Assembly (NCBI RefSeq): GCF_018219155.1
Contig: NZ_CP056123.1
Coordinates: 682,001 to 746,000 of the forward strand
Source of the DNA: Moritella sp. 24
GTDB taxonomy: Bacteria > Pseudomonadota > Gammaproteobacteria > Enterobacterales > Moritellaceae
Length of the DNA stretch: 64,000 bases
Direction: 5' to 3'
This document shows, in pieces, positions 1 to 8,669 of the stretch. Position numbers and translations under genes: made by a program. A model generated the notes under the pieces. It was not told where the DNA came from. It ran no database searches and worked only from the letters and a program-made list of their open reading frames with translations. Positions within the stretch are counted from its first letter, which is position 1. Each line of letters starts with the position of its first letter.

Positions 1-483
1 ATGCGTTGAATCCATACCAAGCTGTTTGCTCCATGAATTCATTAATTGTGCAAACGCACTTTCTGTACCAGCGATGTGTTCAGCCATTGCAACGCAAGCA
101 TCATTACCTGATTGAACAATAATGCCTTGATTCAGTTTTTCTACCGTAACTGTCTTGCCAACTTCGATAAACATTTTTGATGAGTCTGGGAAATTTTTAG
201 CCCATGCATTTTTACTGATGGTAACTTCGTCATCTAGGCTGATATTACCGGCTTGGATTTCTTGACCAATAACATAACTTGTCATCATTTTAGTTAGGCT
301 GGCAGGTTTTAATGAATCATCAGCATTTTTTTCTGCAATTACTTTACCTGAGTCAAAATCAACTAATATGAATGCTTTAGCTGCAACGACTGGAGTATCT
401 GGGATAACACTCGGTGCTGCACTTAATGAAAAACTCGCCATTGCTAGGCTCGTTAAGATAAGTTTTTTTAATTGATTGGCCAC
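1..483 (-). CDS. dacA: D-alanyl-D-alanine carboxypeptidase (PBP5/6 family), N-terminal part
   Basis: This serine peptidase trims the terminal D-alanine from peptidoglycan pentapeptides in the periplasm. Only about 161 N-terminal residues lie in the window. The start is a GTG at 483, because an in-frame TGA lies two codons upstream. A signal peptide (MANQLKKLILTSLAMASFSL, then SAA) is followed by the active-site SxxK motif (SLTK) and the SxN motif (SGN, in QSGNDACVA). The gene is last in the rodA-mltB-rlpA series, the same place dacA holds in E. coli. A separate promoter is possible in the 145 bp upstream, which contain three inverted repeats. The family call is firm; which paralogue it is cannot be told from this fragment. 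Confidence 0.9.
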   Translation of the reverse strand, partial: MANQLKKLILTSLAMASFSLSAAPSVIPDTPVVAAKAFILVDFDSGKVIAEKNADDSLKPASLTKMMTSYVIGQEIQAGNISLDDEVTISKNAWAKNFPDSSKMFIEVGKTVTVEKLNQGIIVQSGNDACVAMAEHIAGTESAFAQLMNSWSKQLGMDSTH

Positions 484-510
484 GTTTCACTTCACTATGA
501 TTAAAGTTGG

Positions 511-606
511 AATTAAGTTATTGATAACTTAATTAAATAATCTTAATCAAGCACTTGTTGATCAAGATTATTCGATAATAACAGCTAGTCTATCAAACTA
601 GCTGTT
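511..606. repeat. Three consecutive inverted repeats between rlpA and dacA
   Basis: Three palindromes sit almost end to end. At 511-534 there are 11-bp arms around TG. At 536-572 there are 15-base arms with one mismatch and a 7-base loop. At 580-606 there are perfect 10-bp arms (AACAGCTAGT) with a 7-base loop. None is followed by a proper T-run on the minus strand, so they are not standard intrinsic terminators. They could be a terminator/attenuator region after rlpA, operator sites for dacA, or mRNA-end stabilisers. Confidence 0.7.
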
Positions 607-628
607 TCTATGTCTTATTATTTAAAGT

Positions 629-1444
629 TTATTTATTAGATACAGTTTTACTGGAAAGTTCCTTCAATAAGTAAGCATTCTTATGATTTTTTTGGATTTT
701 AGCTAAAAGTGCCTGTGCTTTATCATTGTCGGTGATAGGGCCAAGTTGAACGCGATGGAACTTACCACTGATGACCAAGCGGTTTTCAGTGCTGTATTGA
801 GTGCCCAACGTATCGGCAATTTTCTGTGCTTTAGTTTCACTGCTCGATGCTAATACTTGAATAAACCATTGTGGTTTAGGCGTAAATAAGCTGCTGTTAT
901 CAGTCGTGGGAATAATTAATTCAACACGTACATTAGCGGTACCTGATTGCAGCATATCGAGTTTATAGGCTGCAGCGTAAGACAGATCTATGATACGTTC
1001 TGGATGGAAAGGACCACGATCATTAACGCGTACAATAACTGTTTTATCATTCCCTAAATTGGTTACTTTAACAAAGCTAGGGAGTGGTAAGTTTTTGTGT
1101 GCAGCAGACATAGAGAACATGTCATAAATCTCACCATTAGAGGTTTTATGACCATGAAACTTGTTACCGTACCAAGATGCTTTACCTTCTTGCGTTAAGG
1201 TTTTTATATCACGCCATACTTCATAATCAATACCGCGTACTTGATAGTCACGATTCGCGTAGCGACTATAAGTTTGTGGTGTTGGCACTGCATCAGCAAT
1301 ATCCTCAAGCTGAGGAATATTCTCTGGTGCGTGATCATCACTGTACTCATAACGAGAAGAAGAACATGCGGCCAATAGGCCGCAGATACAAAGTAGGGTT
1401 AAACGTTGTTTATTGCGCATGTTTAGCTTGTTTAATCTTTTCAC
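629..1444 (-). CDS. rlpA: Septal ring lytic transglycosylase RlpA, lipoprotein
   Basis: RlpA is an outer-membrane lipoprotein that, in species where it has been tested, cleaves peptide-free ('denuded') glycan strands at the septum. The lipobox LAAC puts the lipidated cysteine at residue 27. The double-psi beta-barrel domain covers about 85-178 (GKASWYGNKFHGHKTSNGE, then VNDRGPF). A C-terminal SPOR domain (about 192-262) would bind denuded glycan. The listed start is a GTG at 1444, overlapping mltB by 35 bp. An ATG at 1420 (MRNKQRLTLL) gives an equally good lipoprotein signal and neither has a clear ribosome-binding site. It follows mltB in the elongasome gene cluster. Confidence 0.93.
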   Translation of the reverse strand: MKRLNKLNMRNKQRLTLLCICGLLAACSSSRYEYSDDHAPENIPQLEDIADAVPTPQTYSRYANRDYQVRGIDYEVWRDIKTLTQEGKASWYGNKFHGHKTSNGEIYDMFSMSAAHKNLPLPSFVKVTNLGNDKTVIVRVNDRGPFHPERIIDLSYAAAYKLDMLQSGTANVRVELIIPTTDNSSLFTPKPQWFIQVLASSSETKAQKIADTLGTQYSTENRLVISGKFHRVQLGPITDNDKAQALLAKIQKNHKNAYLLKELSSKTVSNK

Positions 1445-2405
1445 TTAGTTGGAATACTGCCATTGCATACAATGGGCTGTGGTTATAACGCGTGATGGTG
1501 TAGAAGTTATCTAGGTAAACCCAGTATTCATCACTATCAAGCTGTTGCAGTTTGAGTAGTTTTGCAGGGCTTGAGTCTTCTATCGTGATACTTGGTACGC
1601 GATCATCTGATTCTTTTAATTCGACACCCGCAGCTGTTAGATCTGCCCATGTGTGTTTGATTTTTAATGATGAACTCAGTAATGCTGCCACTTTTTCGCT
1701 GTCTGCTTTGACTGGATAAGCGACGGATGCATCAGTCGTCCATTTATGCTTGCTAAAGTAATTGGCGATACTACCAATAGCATCAACAGGATCATTGATC
1801 ATATCAACTTTACCATCACCAGAAAAATCAACACCGTAATGGGTATAACTTGATGAAATAAATTGACCTAAGCCCATTGCTCCAGCATATGAACCTTGTG
1901 TTTCAGTTAGTTTCCAACCCTGTTGTTCGCTTAATTTAATGTATTGCGCAAACTCTTGGCGGAAAAATTTACCACGGGATGGATAATTAAAACCGAGCGT
2001 ATAGAGTGAATCTAATACTGAGATGTTGCCTTTGTATTTACCATAGAAGGTTTCAACGCCCATAATTGCCACGATAACTTGTGCTGGGACACCGTATTCA
2101 GCTTCGGCTTTAGCAAACGTATCTTCGTATTGTTTCCAGTACTCGACGCCTTTGTTAATACGACTTTCAGTAATAAAGATCGGTGCGTATTTATACCAAG
2201 GTTTCTTTTCCCATGGTGTTTGAATTTTGGTTAATACGTTTTCATCAAATTTTGCTTGGCCGATGGCATCGGTAAGCTTTTCTTCTGATACGTCATATTT
2301 TGTACTTAGCTCTTCAACCCAAGTCTTGTGCTCACTGCTTAACTCAGCACTATTAGCTTGAAACGCTGCTAAACCTAGCAGAAATAATACTTTTTTACCT
2401 AGCAT
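1410..2405 (-). CDS. mltB: Membrane-bound/periplasmic lytic murein transglycosylase B
   Basis: The enzyme cleaves the MurNAc-GlcNAc bond of peptidoglycan with formation of a 1,6-anhydro ring. An N-terminal signal peptide (residues 1-20, ending NSA) has no lipobox cysteine, so the mature protein is probably soluble in the periplasm rather than lipidated as in E. coli MltB. The SLT fold shows the catalytic glutamate at about 118 (GVETFYGKYKG), the GAMGLGQF segment at 176-182, and a calcium-binding-like loop DFSGDGKVD near 193. At 331 residues it is near the family length. It lies 9 bp after rodA and overlaps the start of rlpA, so the three are probably co-transcribed. Confidence 0.93.
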   Translation of the reverse strand: MLGKKVLFLLGLAAFQANSAELSSEHKTWVEELSTKYDVSEEKLTDAIGQAKFDENVLTKIQTPWEKKPWYKYAPIFITESRINKGVEYWKQYEDTFAKAEAEYGVPAQVIVAIMGVETFYGKYKGNISVLDSLYTLGFNYPSRGKFFRQEFAQYIKLSEQQGWKLTETQGSYAGAMGLGQFISSSYTHYGVDFSGDGKVDMINDPVDAIGSIANYFSKHKWTTDASVAYPVKADSEKVAALLSSSLKIKHTWADLTAAGVELKESDDRVPSITIEDSSPAKLLKLQQLDSDEYWVYLDNFYTITRYNHSPLYAMAVFQLSEKIKQAKHAQ

Positions 2406-2414
2406 CTGAATTCC

Positions 2415-3515
2415 TCAACTTAAGCGACGGTGTGTTCTTACAGACATTAGAATGCCAAAACCAGCCATCAATGTCACCATCGAAGTGCCACCATAGCTAA
2501 TTAAAGGCAGTGGTACGCCCACTACAGGTAACAATCCGCTTACCATTCCGATATTTACGAACAAATAAATGAAGAATGTCATGGTGATACTGCCAGCAAT
2601 AAGGCGTTCAAACACGCGCTGGCCTTGCATCGCAATAATTAAGCCGCGGCAGATTACAAATAAATAAAGTGACAGCAGTAAGATCACGCCGAATAAACCG
2701 AATTCCTCACTGAATACCGCAAAAATAAAATCGGTGTGACGCTCTGGTAAAAAGTCTAATTGTGACTGGGTGCCTGATAACCAACCTTTGCCCCAGAACC
2801 CGCCTGAGCCGATCGCAATTTTAGATTGAATAATATGGTAACCAGAACCCAATGGATCAGTCTCTGGGTTGAGGAAGGTTAACACCCGTTGTTTTTGATA
2901 AGGGTGCATTAAGAAAAACCAAAGAATAGGTGCAAAGCCTGAAACCAGTCCAAATGCAATCATCACTAACCGCCATGACATACCCGCTAAGAAAATAACG
3001 AAGATACCTGAGATAGAGACCAGTAACGAAGTACCTAGGTCGGGCTGTTTAGCAATCAATAGTGTCGGAACCAAAACCATGATTAATGCGGTGATAATGG
3101 TTCTAAAGCTGGGTGGAATAGGTTGGTTACTCATGTAACGAGCTACTGCTAATGGCATGACAACCTTCATTATCTCGGAAGGCTGAAACTTGGTAAAGCC
3201 AAGATCAATCCAGCGCTGCGCACCTTTACCAACGTGACCAAATAACAATACTGCGATTAATAAAATAGTACCAATGACAAAAATGGGGAAAGCCCATCGT
3301 CGATAAGTCGAGGGTGAAATTTGTGCTAGTGCAAACATGACTCCGAGCGCGAGTAGCATTCGAATAACTTGTCTTTCCATAAGCGCTATATCTGCACCAC
3401 CTGCGCTATAAAGTACCACGAGACTTACGCCCATGAGACTTAATAAGCCAAATAGTAACGGAAAATCGATGTGTAATTTATACCAAATACTTTGATTATG
3501 ACGACGATCTGGCAT
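2415..3515 (-). CDS. rodA: Rod shape-determining protein RodA, peptidoglycan glycosyltransferase (SEDS family)
   Basis: RodA polymerises lipid II into glycan strands during cell elongation, working as a pair with PBP2. The 366-residue protein is polytopic with about ten membrane segments and carries SEDS signatures, among them the C-terminal GVPLPLISYGGTS. It starts at the last base of the mrdA stop region (3515), so translation of the two partners is coupled. This is the order seen across gammaproteobacteria (mrdA-mrdB). Confidence 0.96.
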   Translation of the reverse strand: MPDRRHNQSIWYKLHIDFPLLFGLLSLMGVSLVVLYSAGGADIALMERQVIRMLLALGVMFALAQISPSTYRRWAFPIFVIGTILLIAVLLFGHVGKGAQRWIDLGFTKFQPSEIMKVVMPLAVARYMSNQPIPPSFRTIITALIMVLVPTLLIAKQPDLGTSLLVSISGIFVIFLAGMSWRLVMIAFGLVSGFAPILWFFLMHPYQKQRVLTFLNPETDPLGSGYHIIQSKIAIGSGGFWGKGWLSGTQSQLDFLPERHTDFIFAVFSEEFGLFGVILLLSLYLFVICRGLIIAMQGQRVFERLIAGSITMTFFIYLFVNIGMVSGLLPVVGVPLPLISYGGTSMVTLMAGFGILMSVRTHRRLS

Positions 3516-5377
3516 TAATTTTCCTTTTTATTGTCAAAGTAGACATCAAATAAACGACGTGCTGATGGCGCGGCTTGTGAACTACCACCACCGGCATTTT
3601 CAAGAATGATAGTTGCTGATATCTCCGGTTCTTCAAACGGTGCATAAGCAACAAACATGGCATTATCACGTAATCGTTCTCGGATCTTACTGGCGTCGTA
3701 TTTTTCTTCACCGAGTTGGTATAACTGTGCTGTCCCCGATTTACCTGCCGCTGTGTAGTTTGCTTTAGCAAACGCTCGACGTGCGGTACCGTTACTTTTA
3801 CTTACCACACCATGCATGCCATCTTTAGCCACTTGCCAGTTGCTTGGATCTTTCAACTTGATTGGTGGTAATTCCACAACCGGTTTATAAATGTCGCCAT
3901 TGGTATATTTAATATCTTTGATTAGCTGCGGTACTGGGCGTAAACCTCGACTCGCAACAATACCAGTGGCTTTGGCAAGTTGGATTGGTGTTGCAGACCA
4001 GTACCCTTGACCAATACCAACTGAAATCGTATCACCTTGATACCAAGGTTGATTGTAGCGACCTCGTTTCCAGTCTCGTGAAGGCATAATGGCATTTGTT
4101 TCTTCTTTTACGTCAATACCGGTATATTCACCAAAACCAAATTCGGTCATGAAGCTATGAATCTTATCGATACCGACGTTATAAGCGAGGTTATAAAAGA
4201 AGGTATCTGATGATTGTTCAATGGCTTTGTAGACATTGATCTTACCGTGTCCCCAGCGTTTCCAATCTCGGAATCGACGTTTGGTATTTGGGATCTGGAA
4301 CCAACCGCGATCATTAATAATGGTACTTGGTGTTATTGCCCCATCTTCTAATCCTAAGATCGCTAACTGTGGTTTAACCGTTGATGCTGGCGGGTAGCGG
4401 CCCTGTGTTGCTCGGTTAATTAACGGGCGATCTTTTGATTGTAAGAGGCGGTTGTAATCTTTGCTGCTAATGCCATGCACGAATAAGTTTGGATCGTAAC
4501 TCGGGCTTGAAACCATCGCGAGTACTTCACCTGTTTTTGGTGCAAGTAAGACAATCGCACCACGACGACCAGCAAGTTCTTTTTGTGCTTTAAGTTGCAA
4601 GCGAATATCGATGTTCAAGTACAGATCATTACCGGGTACTGGTGGTGTTATTTTGAGTGTTCGTATGATCTTGCCACGGTTATTAACTTCGACTTCTTTG
4701 AAGCCTGGTTCGCCATGTAACGTGTTTTCGTAATAACGTTCGATACCTTGCTTGCCGATATCATGTGTAGCAGCATAGGCTGTACGTAAACCGCTTTTTT
4801 CTAAACGATTAAGATCATTACTGTTGATTCGAGCAACATAACCAAGGGCATGCGTTAGTGCATCACCAAAAGGGTAATAACGTTTTAAACGTGCGTTAAC
4901 TGAAATACCGGGGTATTTATGTTGCTGTACTGAAAATAGGGCGACTTGTACTTCAGACAGGTTGGTTAATATCGAAACTTGTTTAAAACGACGTTGGCGC
5001 TTTAAGCGAGTACGAAAATCATCGATATTATCTTCAGTCAGGTTTAATAAGGTGGTTAATTTGATAATTGTCGCGTCAATATCGGTAATTTTTTCCGGTA
5101 CCATATCTAAGCTGTAGACGGGTTTATTTTCAGCTAATAAAATACCGTTACGGTCATAGATAAGTCCACGGTTAGGTGGGATAGGAACTAATTTGACTCG
5201 ATTTTCATTCGAACGGGTTTTGTAAGCTTGATATGAGTCTACTTGTAAGTAATAAAGATTACTTAATAATAAACAGATTATACAGAGGACAAAAATAAAT
5301 GAGACCAAGATGCGGCGGCTAAATAATGCTGTTTCCGCAGAATGGTCTCGTAAGGTTATACGCTTCCTTGCCACCAA
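3515..5377 (-). CDS. mrdA: Penicillin-binding protein 2, elongation-specific transpeptidase
   Basis: PBP2 cross-links the glycan strands made by RodA. There is one membrane segment (about 22-45), a dimerisation/pedestal domain, and a transpeptidase domain with SxxK at 332-335 (STVK), SSD at 389-391 and KSGT at 546-549. The frame opens with TTG at 5377 directly followed by GTG at 5374. The GTG is better placed relative to the upstream GAGAG and is the likelier start. It lies only 2 bp after rlmH, so it is read in the same transcript. Confidence 0.96.
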   Translation of the reverse strand: MVARKRITLRDHSAETALFSRRILVSFIFVLCIICLLLSNLYYLQVDSYQAYKTRSNENRVKLVPIPPNRGLIYDRNGILLAENKPVYSLDMVPEKITDIDATIIKLTTLLNLTEDNIDDFRTRLKRQRRFKQVSILTNLSEVQVALFSVQQHKYPGISVNARLKRYYPFGDALTHALGYVARINSNDLNRLEKSGLRTAYAATHDIGKQGIERYYENTLHGEPGFKEVEVNNRGKIIRTLKITPPVPGNDLYLNIDIRLQLKAQKELAGRRGAIVLLAPKTGEVLAMVSSPSYDPNLFVHGISSKDYNRLLQSKDRPLINRATQGRYPPASTVKPQLAILGLEDGAITPSTIINDRGWFQIPNTKRRFRDWKRWGHGKINVYKAIEQSSDTFFYNLAYNVGIDKIHSFMTEFGFGEYTGIDVKEETNAIMPSRDWKRGRYNQPWYQGDTISVGIGQGYWSATPIQLAKATGIVASRGLRPVPQLIKDIKYTNGDIYKPVVELPPIKLKDPSNWQVAKDGMHGVVSKSNGTARRAFAKANYTAAGKSGTAQLYQLGEEKYDASKIRERLRDNAMFVAYAPFEEPEISATIILENAGGGSSQAAPSARRLFDVYFDNKKEN

Positions 5378-5379
5378 TA

Positions 5380-5850
5380 TTACTCTCTATGATAAGGATG
5401 GTTTGTTGTAACACTCCAAGCGCGATATAACGCTTCGGCTACCACTACACGTACCATCGGATGTGGTAGTGTTAGTGGTGACAGCGACCAGCGCTGTTCA
5501 GATGCCGCGATACATTCTGGTGCAAGTCCTTCTGGGCCGCCGATTAATAGGCTAACGTCTCGACCATCATGTTTCCACTTATCTAGTTCAACGGCTAGTT
5601 GTTCAGTAGTCCAAGGCTTACCGGTAACTTCCAGAGTAACGATACGATTACCTTTCGGAATCGCTTGCATCGTCTTTACACCTTCTTGTTCTAAGATCCG
5701 CTTGATGTCTGCGTTTTTACCACGCTTACCAGCATTGATCTCAAGTAATTCAAAAGGCATATCTTTAGGGAAGCGACGTGCATATTCTTTATACCCGGTT
5801 TCTACCCATGCTGGCATCTTAGTGCCAACTGCAACTAGCTGAATCTTCAT
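5380..5850 (-). CDS. rlmH: 23S rRNA (pseudouridine-1915 N3)-methyltransferase RlmH
   Basis: RlmH is a SPOUT-class methyltransferase that uses S-adenosylmethionine to methylate pseudouridine 1915 in helix 69 of 23S rRNA on the assembled 70S ribosome. The 156 residues match the usual length. The knot region shows LLIGGPEGL and the C-terminus is the typical YHRE. It lies 4 bp after rsfS, the conserved pairing in this operon. Confidence 0.96.
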   Translation of the reverse strand: MKIQLVAVGTKMPAWVETGYKEYARRFPKDMPFELLEINAGKRGKNADIKRILEQEGVKTMQAIPKGNRIVTLEVTGKPWTTEQLAVELDKWKHDGRDVSLLIGGPEGLAPECIAASEQRWSLSPLTLPHPMVRVVVAEALYRAWSVTTNHPYHRE

Positions 5851-5854
5851 TTGA

Positions 5855-6184
5855 CTATGCCCCTGCAGACTGCCAAAGTTGTTCTAGTTGGTATAGATCA
5901 CGCGTTTGTTGTTGCATGATGTGTACAACAACATCACCCATATCAACTAAAACCCATTCACTATCTTCCGTACCTTCAATGCCCATCACGTATACTTCGT
6001 GACGTTTAGCTTCTAGGTAAAGGTGGTTAGAAATTGATTTCACGTGAGTTTTTGACGTGCCAGTACATACGATCATTAAATCTGTTACTGGTGATTTACC
6101 TTTAACATCAACAACTTGGATGTCGCGGGCTTTCATGTCTTCAATTTTATCTAGTACAAATGCTTGCAGCTCAGAAATTTGCAA
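5855..6184 (-). CDS. rsfS: Ribosomal silencing factor RsfS
   Basis: RsfS binds ribosomal protein uL14 (L14) on the 50S subunit and blocks joining with 30S when cells are starved. At 109 residues it is a full-length Iojap-like domain with the conserved core [12 protein letters not shown] and the [14 protein letters not shown] segment. About 100 bp separate it from nadD, more than elsewhere in this cluster. That gap holds a small 6-bp hairpin (6253-6272) and may contain an internal promoter. Confidence 0.95.
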   Translation of the reverse strand: MQISELQAFVLDKIEDMKARDIQVVDVKGKSPVTDLMIVCTGTSKTHVKSISNHLYLEAKRHEVYVMGIEGTEDSEWVLVDMGDVVVHIMQQQTRDLYQLEQLWQSAGA

Positions 6185-6285
6185 GGGTCCTCCAGAGGAA
6201 CTTTATCGAGTTAACCGCGAATTATAACAGCGAATAATGTCTAAATATATACCTAGCTTGTTCTTGAGCTAGTATCTACAGTCGT

Positions 6286-6936
6286 TTACGTATACAAATT
6301 GTTTTTCTGTATATAAGACAGCACATTATCGGGTAGTAGATATTGAGGACTTTGCTGATTTTCAATTAACTGACGGATCCGTGTCGCCGATATTTCTAAC
6401 TGTGTGCTTGGCCACAGCAAAATACGCCCCTGTTTTTGCTGCTGTAGGGCTTCGACATCAGTTGTTTGTACTTGTTCCAATATTTTTTGCACTTCTGGTG
6501 CTAATGTTAATTCGTAGTTAGGACGATAACTAACGACGAGATGACAGTAGTTGAGTAACTCTTCCCAACGGTACCAAGTATGTAAGCTATTAAGTGAATC
6601 AAGACCAATTAAAAAGCACACGGGTGTGTTTGGGTTTTCAGCTGCAAGCTCAATTAAGGTATCAATCGTATAAGAAGGCGTTGTACGCGTTAACTCACGG
6701 GTATCAATACTCAAATCGTCACAATGGGCGACAGCTAATGAAGCCATCGCTAATCGGTGTTCTGAATTCGATCCTGGTGCAGCGCGGTGTGGCGGAATAT
6801 GATTGGGCATTAATCTTACTTCAGCCAAATTGAGCTGTTGTAATAAGTCTAAGCAAGGGCGTAGATGACCATAATGAATAGGGTCAAATGTACCGCCTAA
6901 AATACCAATGGCGCGAGTAGGAATAAAGTCAGTCAT
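6286..6936 (-). CDS. nadD: Nicotinate-nucleotide adenylyltransferase
   Basis: NadD transfers AMP from ATP to nicotinate mononucleotide, the penultimate step of NAD synthesis. The nucleotidyltransferase motif GGTFDPIHYGH is at 14-24 and the C-terminal ISATRIR is near 183, both diagnostic of the family. The 216-residue length is normal. The gene follows holA by 9 bp in the usual holA-nadD-rsfS order. Confidence 0.96.
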   Translation of the reverse strand: MTDFIPTRAIGILGGTFDPIHYGHLRPCLDLLQQLNLAEVRLMPNHIPPHRAAPGSNSEHRLAMASLAVAHCDDLSIDTRELTRTTPSYTIDTLIELAAENPNTPVCFLIGLDSLNSLHTWYRWEELLNYCHLVVSYRPNYELTLAPEVQKILEQVQTTDVEALQQQKQGRILLWPSTQLEISATRIRQLIENQQSPQYLLPDNVLSYIQKNNLYT

Positions 6937-6945
6937 AAATAGCCG

Positions 6946-7983
6946 TTAATTAATTTCGGAATGATGGTAGTTTGGCAATAATGTTGAATCGGCAAAACTA
7001 ATACAAAGCATTTGTAATGATAACCAAGGGTTAATCGTCGTGCTGGTCTTAATTGCGCTATCGACACTTGAACATAGCACTAACATTTGCTCTATTTTAC
7101 TTAATGATAAACGGCTTAAGCAGGTGTTAATTATTTGCTGGCGACCTGTCCATAAACGCTGCTTTTTCATTTCATCAATGACAGATAGACCTTGCTGTTG
7201 TAGTAGGCTGTAATTATAAAGCTGATTTATTTCTTTATTTAATGCCCAGTTGATGACTATCGGGTCAACCCCTTCACCTTGTAATTGTTGCAGGATCCGC
7301 TGGCCTCGATTTACCTTACCTGCAAGTAGCGCGTCAACCAGTTGAAAACTACTAAAGTGCGAGTGCTGAGTAATCGATTGCTGCAATTGCGCAAGGCTTA
7401 ATGTTTGCCCCGGATGAAGCAGTGATAGCTTATCTATTTCTTGTTTTGCAGCCAGTAAGTTACCTTCAAAACTGCGGCAAAGTAGGGTGATTACATCTGC
7501 GGGTGCATCTAAATTGGCACGCTTAAGACGATGACGCATCCAGTTGGCAAAAAAGCGCCCTTCGGGATGACCGACTGGGATGTAAAGTGCGTTTTTGAAG
7601 TACTGGGTAAACCACTTCGCGCTTTGCTGTGCTTTGGTCAAATACGGGCCACTAAAAATTAAAATCAGATCTGGATTTAGTAGTTTAAATAAATCATTCA
7701 GTTGGCTGATATCTTCTTTAGTCGGTCGCTTATCAAAGATAAGTTCGACGGTTTGACGACTAGAGAACAGTGACATCGATTGGCATGCGTTAAACACGGC
7801 AGGCCAATCCATTGTTGGTTCAGCATGAAACTTATGATGTTCATCAAAACCGACTTTTTTCGCGGCGACTTTAATTTGCTCAATCGCTTCCATTTTTAAT
7901 AATGGTTCTTCACCAAATATTAAATAGCAGGGTTTGAGTTCAGTCTTTAAGTACTGTTCGAGTTGTTCTGGATAAACGCGCAT
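6946..7983 (-). CDS. holA: DNA polymerase III, delta subunit
   Basis: The delta subunit opens the beta sliding clamp within the clamp-loader complex. The 345-residue protein begins MRVYPEQLEQYLKTELKPCY and contains LIFGEEPLL near the N-terminus, as in other HolA proteins. The start codon overlaps the lptE stop by one base (TAATG), so the two are translationally coupled, which is also the arrangement in E. coli. Confidence 0.95.
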   Translation of the reverse strand: MRVYPEQLEQYLKTELKPCYLIFGEEPLLKMEAIEQIKVAAKKVGFDEHHKFHAEPTMDWPAVFNACQSMSLFSSRQTVELIFDKRPTKEDISQLNDLFKLLNPDLILIFSGPYLTKAQQSAKWFTQYFKNALYIPVGHPEGRFFANWMRHRLKRANLDAPADVITLLCRSFEGNLLAAKQEIDKLSLLHPGQTLSLAQLQQSITQHSHFSSFQLVDALLAGKVNRGQRILQQLQGEGVDPIVINWALNKEINQLYNYSLLQQQGLSVIDEMKKQRLWTGRQQIINTCLSRLSLSKIEQMLVLCSSVDSAIKTSTTINPWLSLQMLCISFADSTLLPNYHHSEIN

Positions 7984-8516
7984 TAGTTAGTTTCAAACTC
8001 TGTTTTTGGCTCAATAATCACTTGGCTTAATGTTCGAACAACTTGCTGTGCAGCTGCTTCACGTAACTCTTGTTTTAGCAATTCAGCTTCACGTGAACGG
8101 GCTAATGCTTCTTGTGAGTTGTTTAATTGATCGCGTTGTAGGGCAATCGTGAAAAATTGTGGGTCTTGATCTGGTAAGCGTACTTCCATTTTAAGTACAT
8201 AGCTTAACTCGTACTCAGCGGCGGTCGCATCAGAATATAATGATACGGTACGTGTATCTGTCGTTTCTGACACAATTTTGAGTATTGGAGTATTAAGCGT
8301 AGGTGACGTGGTCAAGTTAATCTGGTTGTAGCGCAGTTGCGTTTTAATCAGTCTTGTTAGTTCTGAATATTTTGTAGAAACTAATGTCAACTCGCTTAAT
8401 TCACTCGGGATAGCTTCACTATTTTTTAAATGAAAGCCGCAGCCGCCAAGCATAGCGGTGAATAAAAAGATGCAAATTAGTCGAGTAAAACCTTGATACT
8501 GTGAGGATGCGATCAT
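7983..8516 (-). CDS. lptE: LPS-assembly lipoprotein LptE
   Basis: LptE plugs the LptD barrel and helps insert lipopolysaccharide into the outer leaflet of the outer membrane. The signal peptide ends in the lipobox LGGC, followed by GFHLKNS, the usual mature N-terminus of the family. The 177 residues include an alanine/glutamate-rich C-terminal helix. It sits between leuS and holA as in E. coli. A terminator between leuS and this gene implies that lptE has its own promoter in 8517-8565, where a 7-bp inverted repeat (CCTACAA at 8521-8527, TTGTAGG at 8542-8548) is present. Confidence 0.93.
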   Translation of the reverse strand: MIASSQYQGFTRLICIFLFTAMLGGCGFHLKNSEAIPSELSELTLVSTKYSELTRLIKTQLRYNQINLTTSPTLNTPILKIVSETTDTRTVSLYSDATAAEYELSYVLKMEVRLPDQDPQFFTIALQRDQLNNSQEALARSREAELLKQELREAAAQQVVRTLSQVIIEPKTEFETN

Positions 8517-8564
8517 AATGCCTACAAAATATATAAATTAATTGTAGGTAATTTTACACGTAAT

Positions 8565-8621
8565 CTAAAAACAAAAAAGCCCTATACTCTACTATAAGAA
8601 TAAAAGCAGAATATAGGGCTT
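8565..8621 (-). terminator. Rho-independent terminator downstream of leuS
   Basis: On the minus strand a perfect 10-bp stem (AAGCCCTATA with its complement; arms 8612-8621 and 8577-8586) closes a 25-base loop and is followed by TTTTTTGTTTTT. It would end the leuS transcript before lptE. Confidence 0.8.
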
Positions 8622-8669
8622 ACAATTTGTCTATAAAACGTTTTAGTTTGCTAGCTTAGTTAGCAACTA

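Noticed and set aside
6307-6321. LexA-like CTGTATATAAGACAG
   Set aside because: The spacer is 7 instead of 8 bp, and it lies within the 3' end of nadD, not at a promoter.
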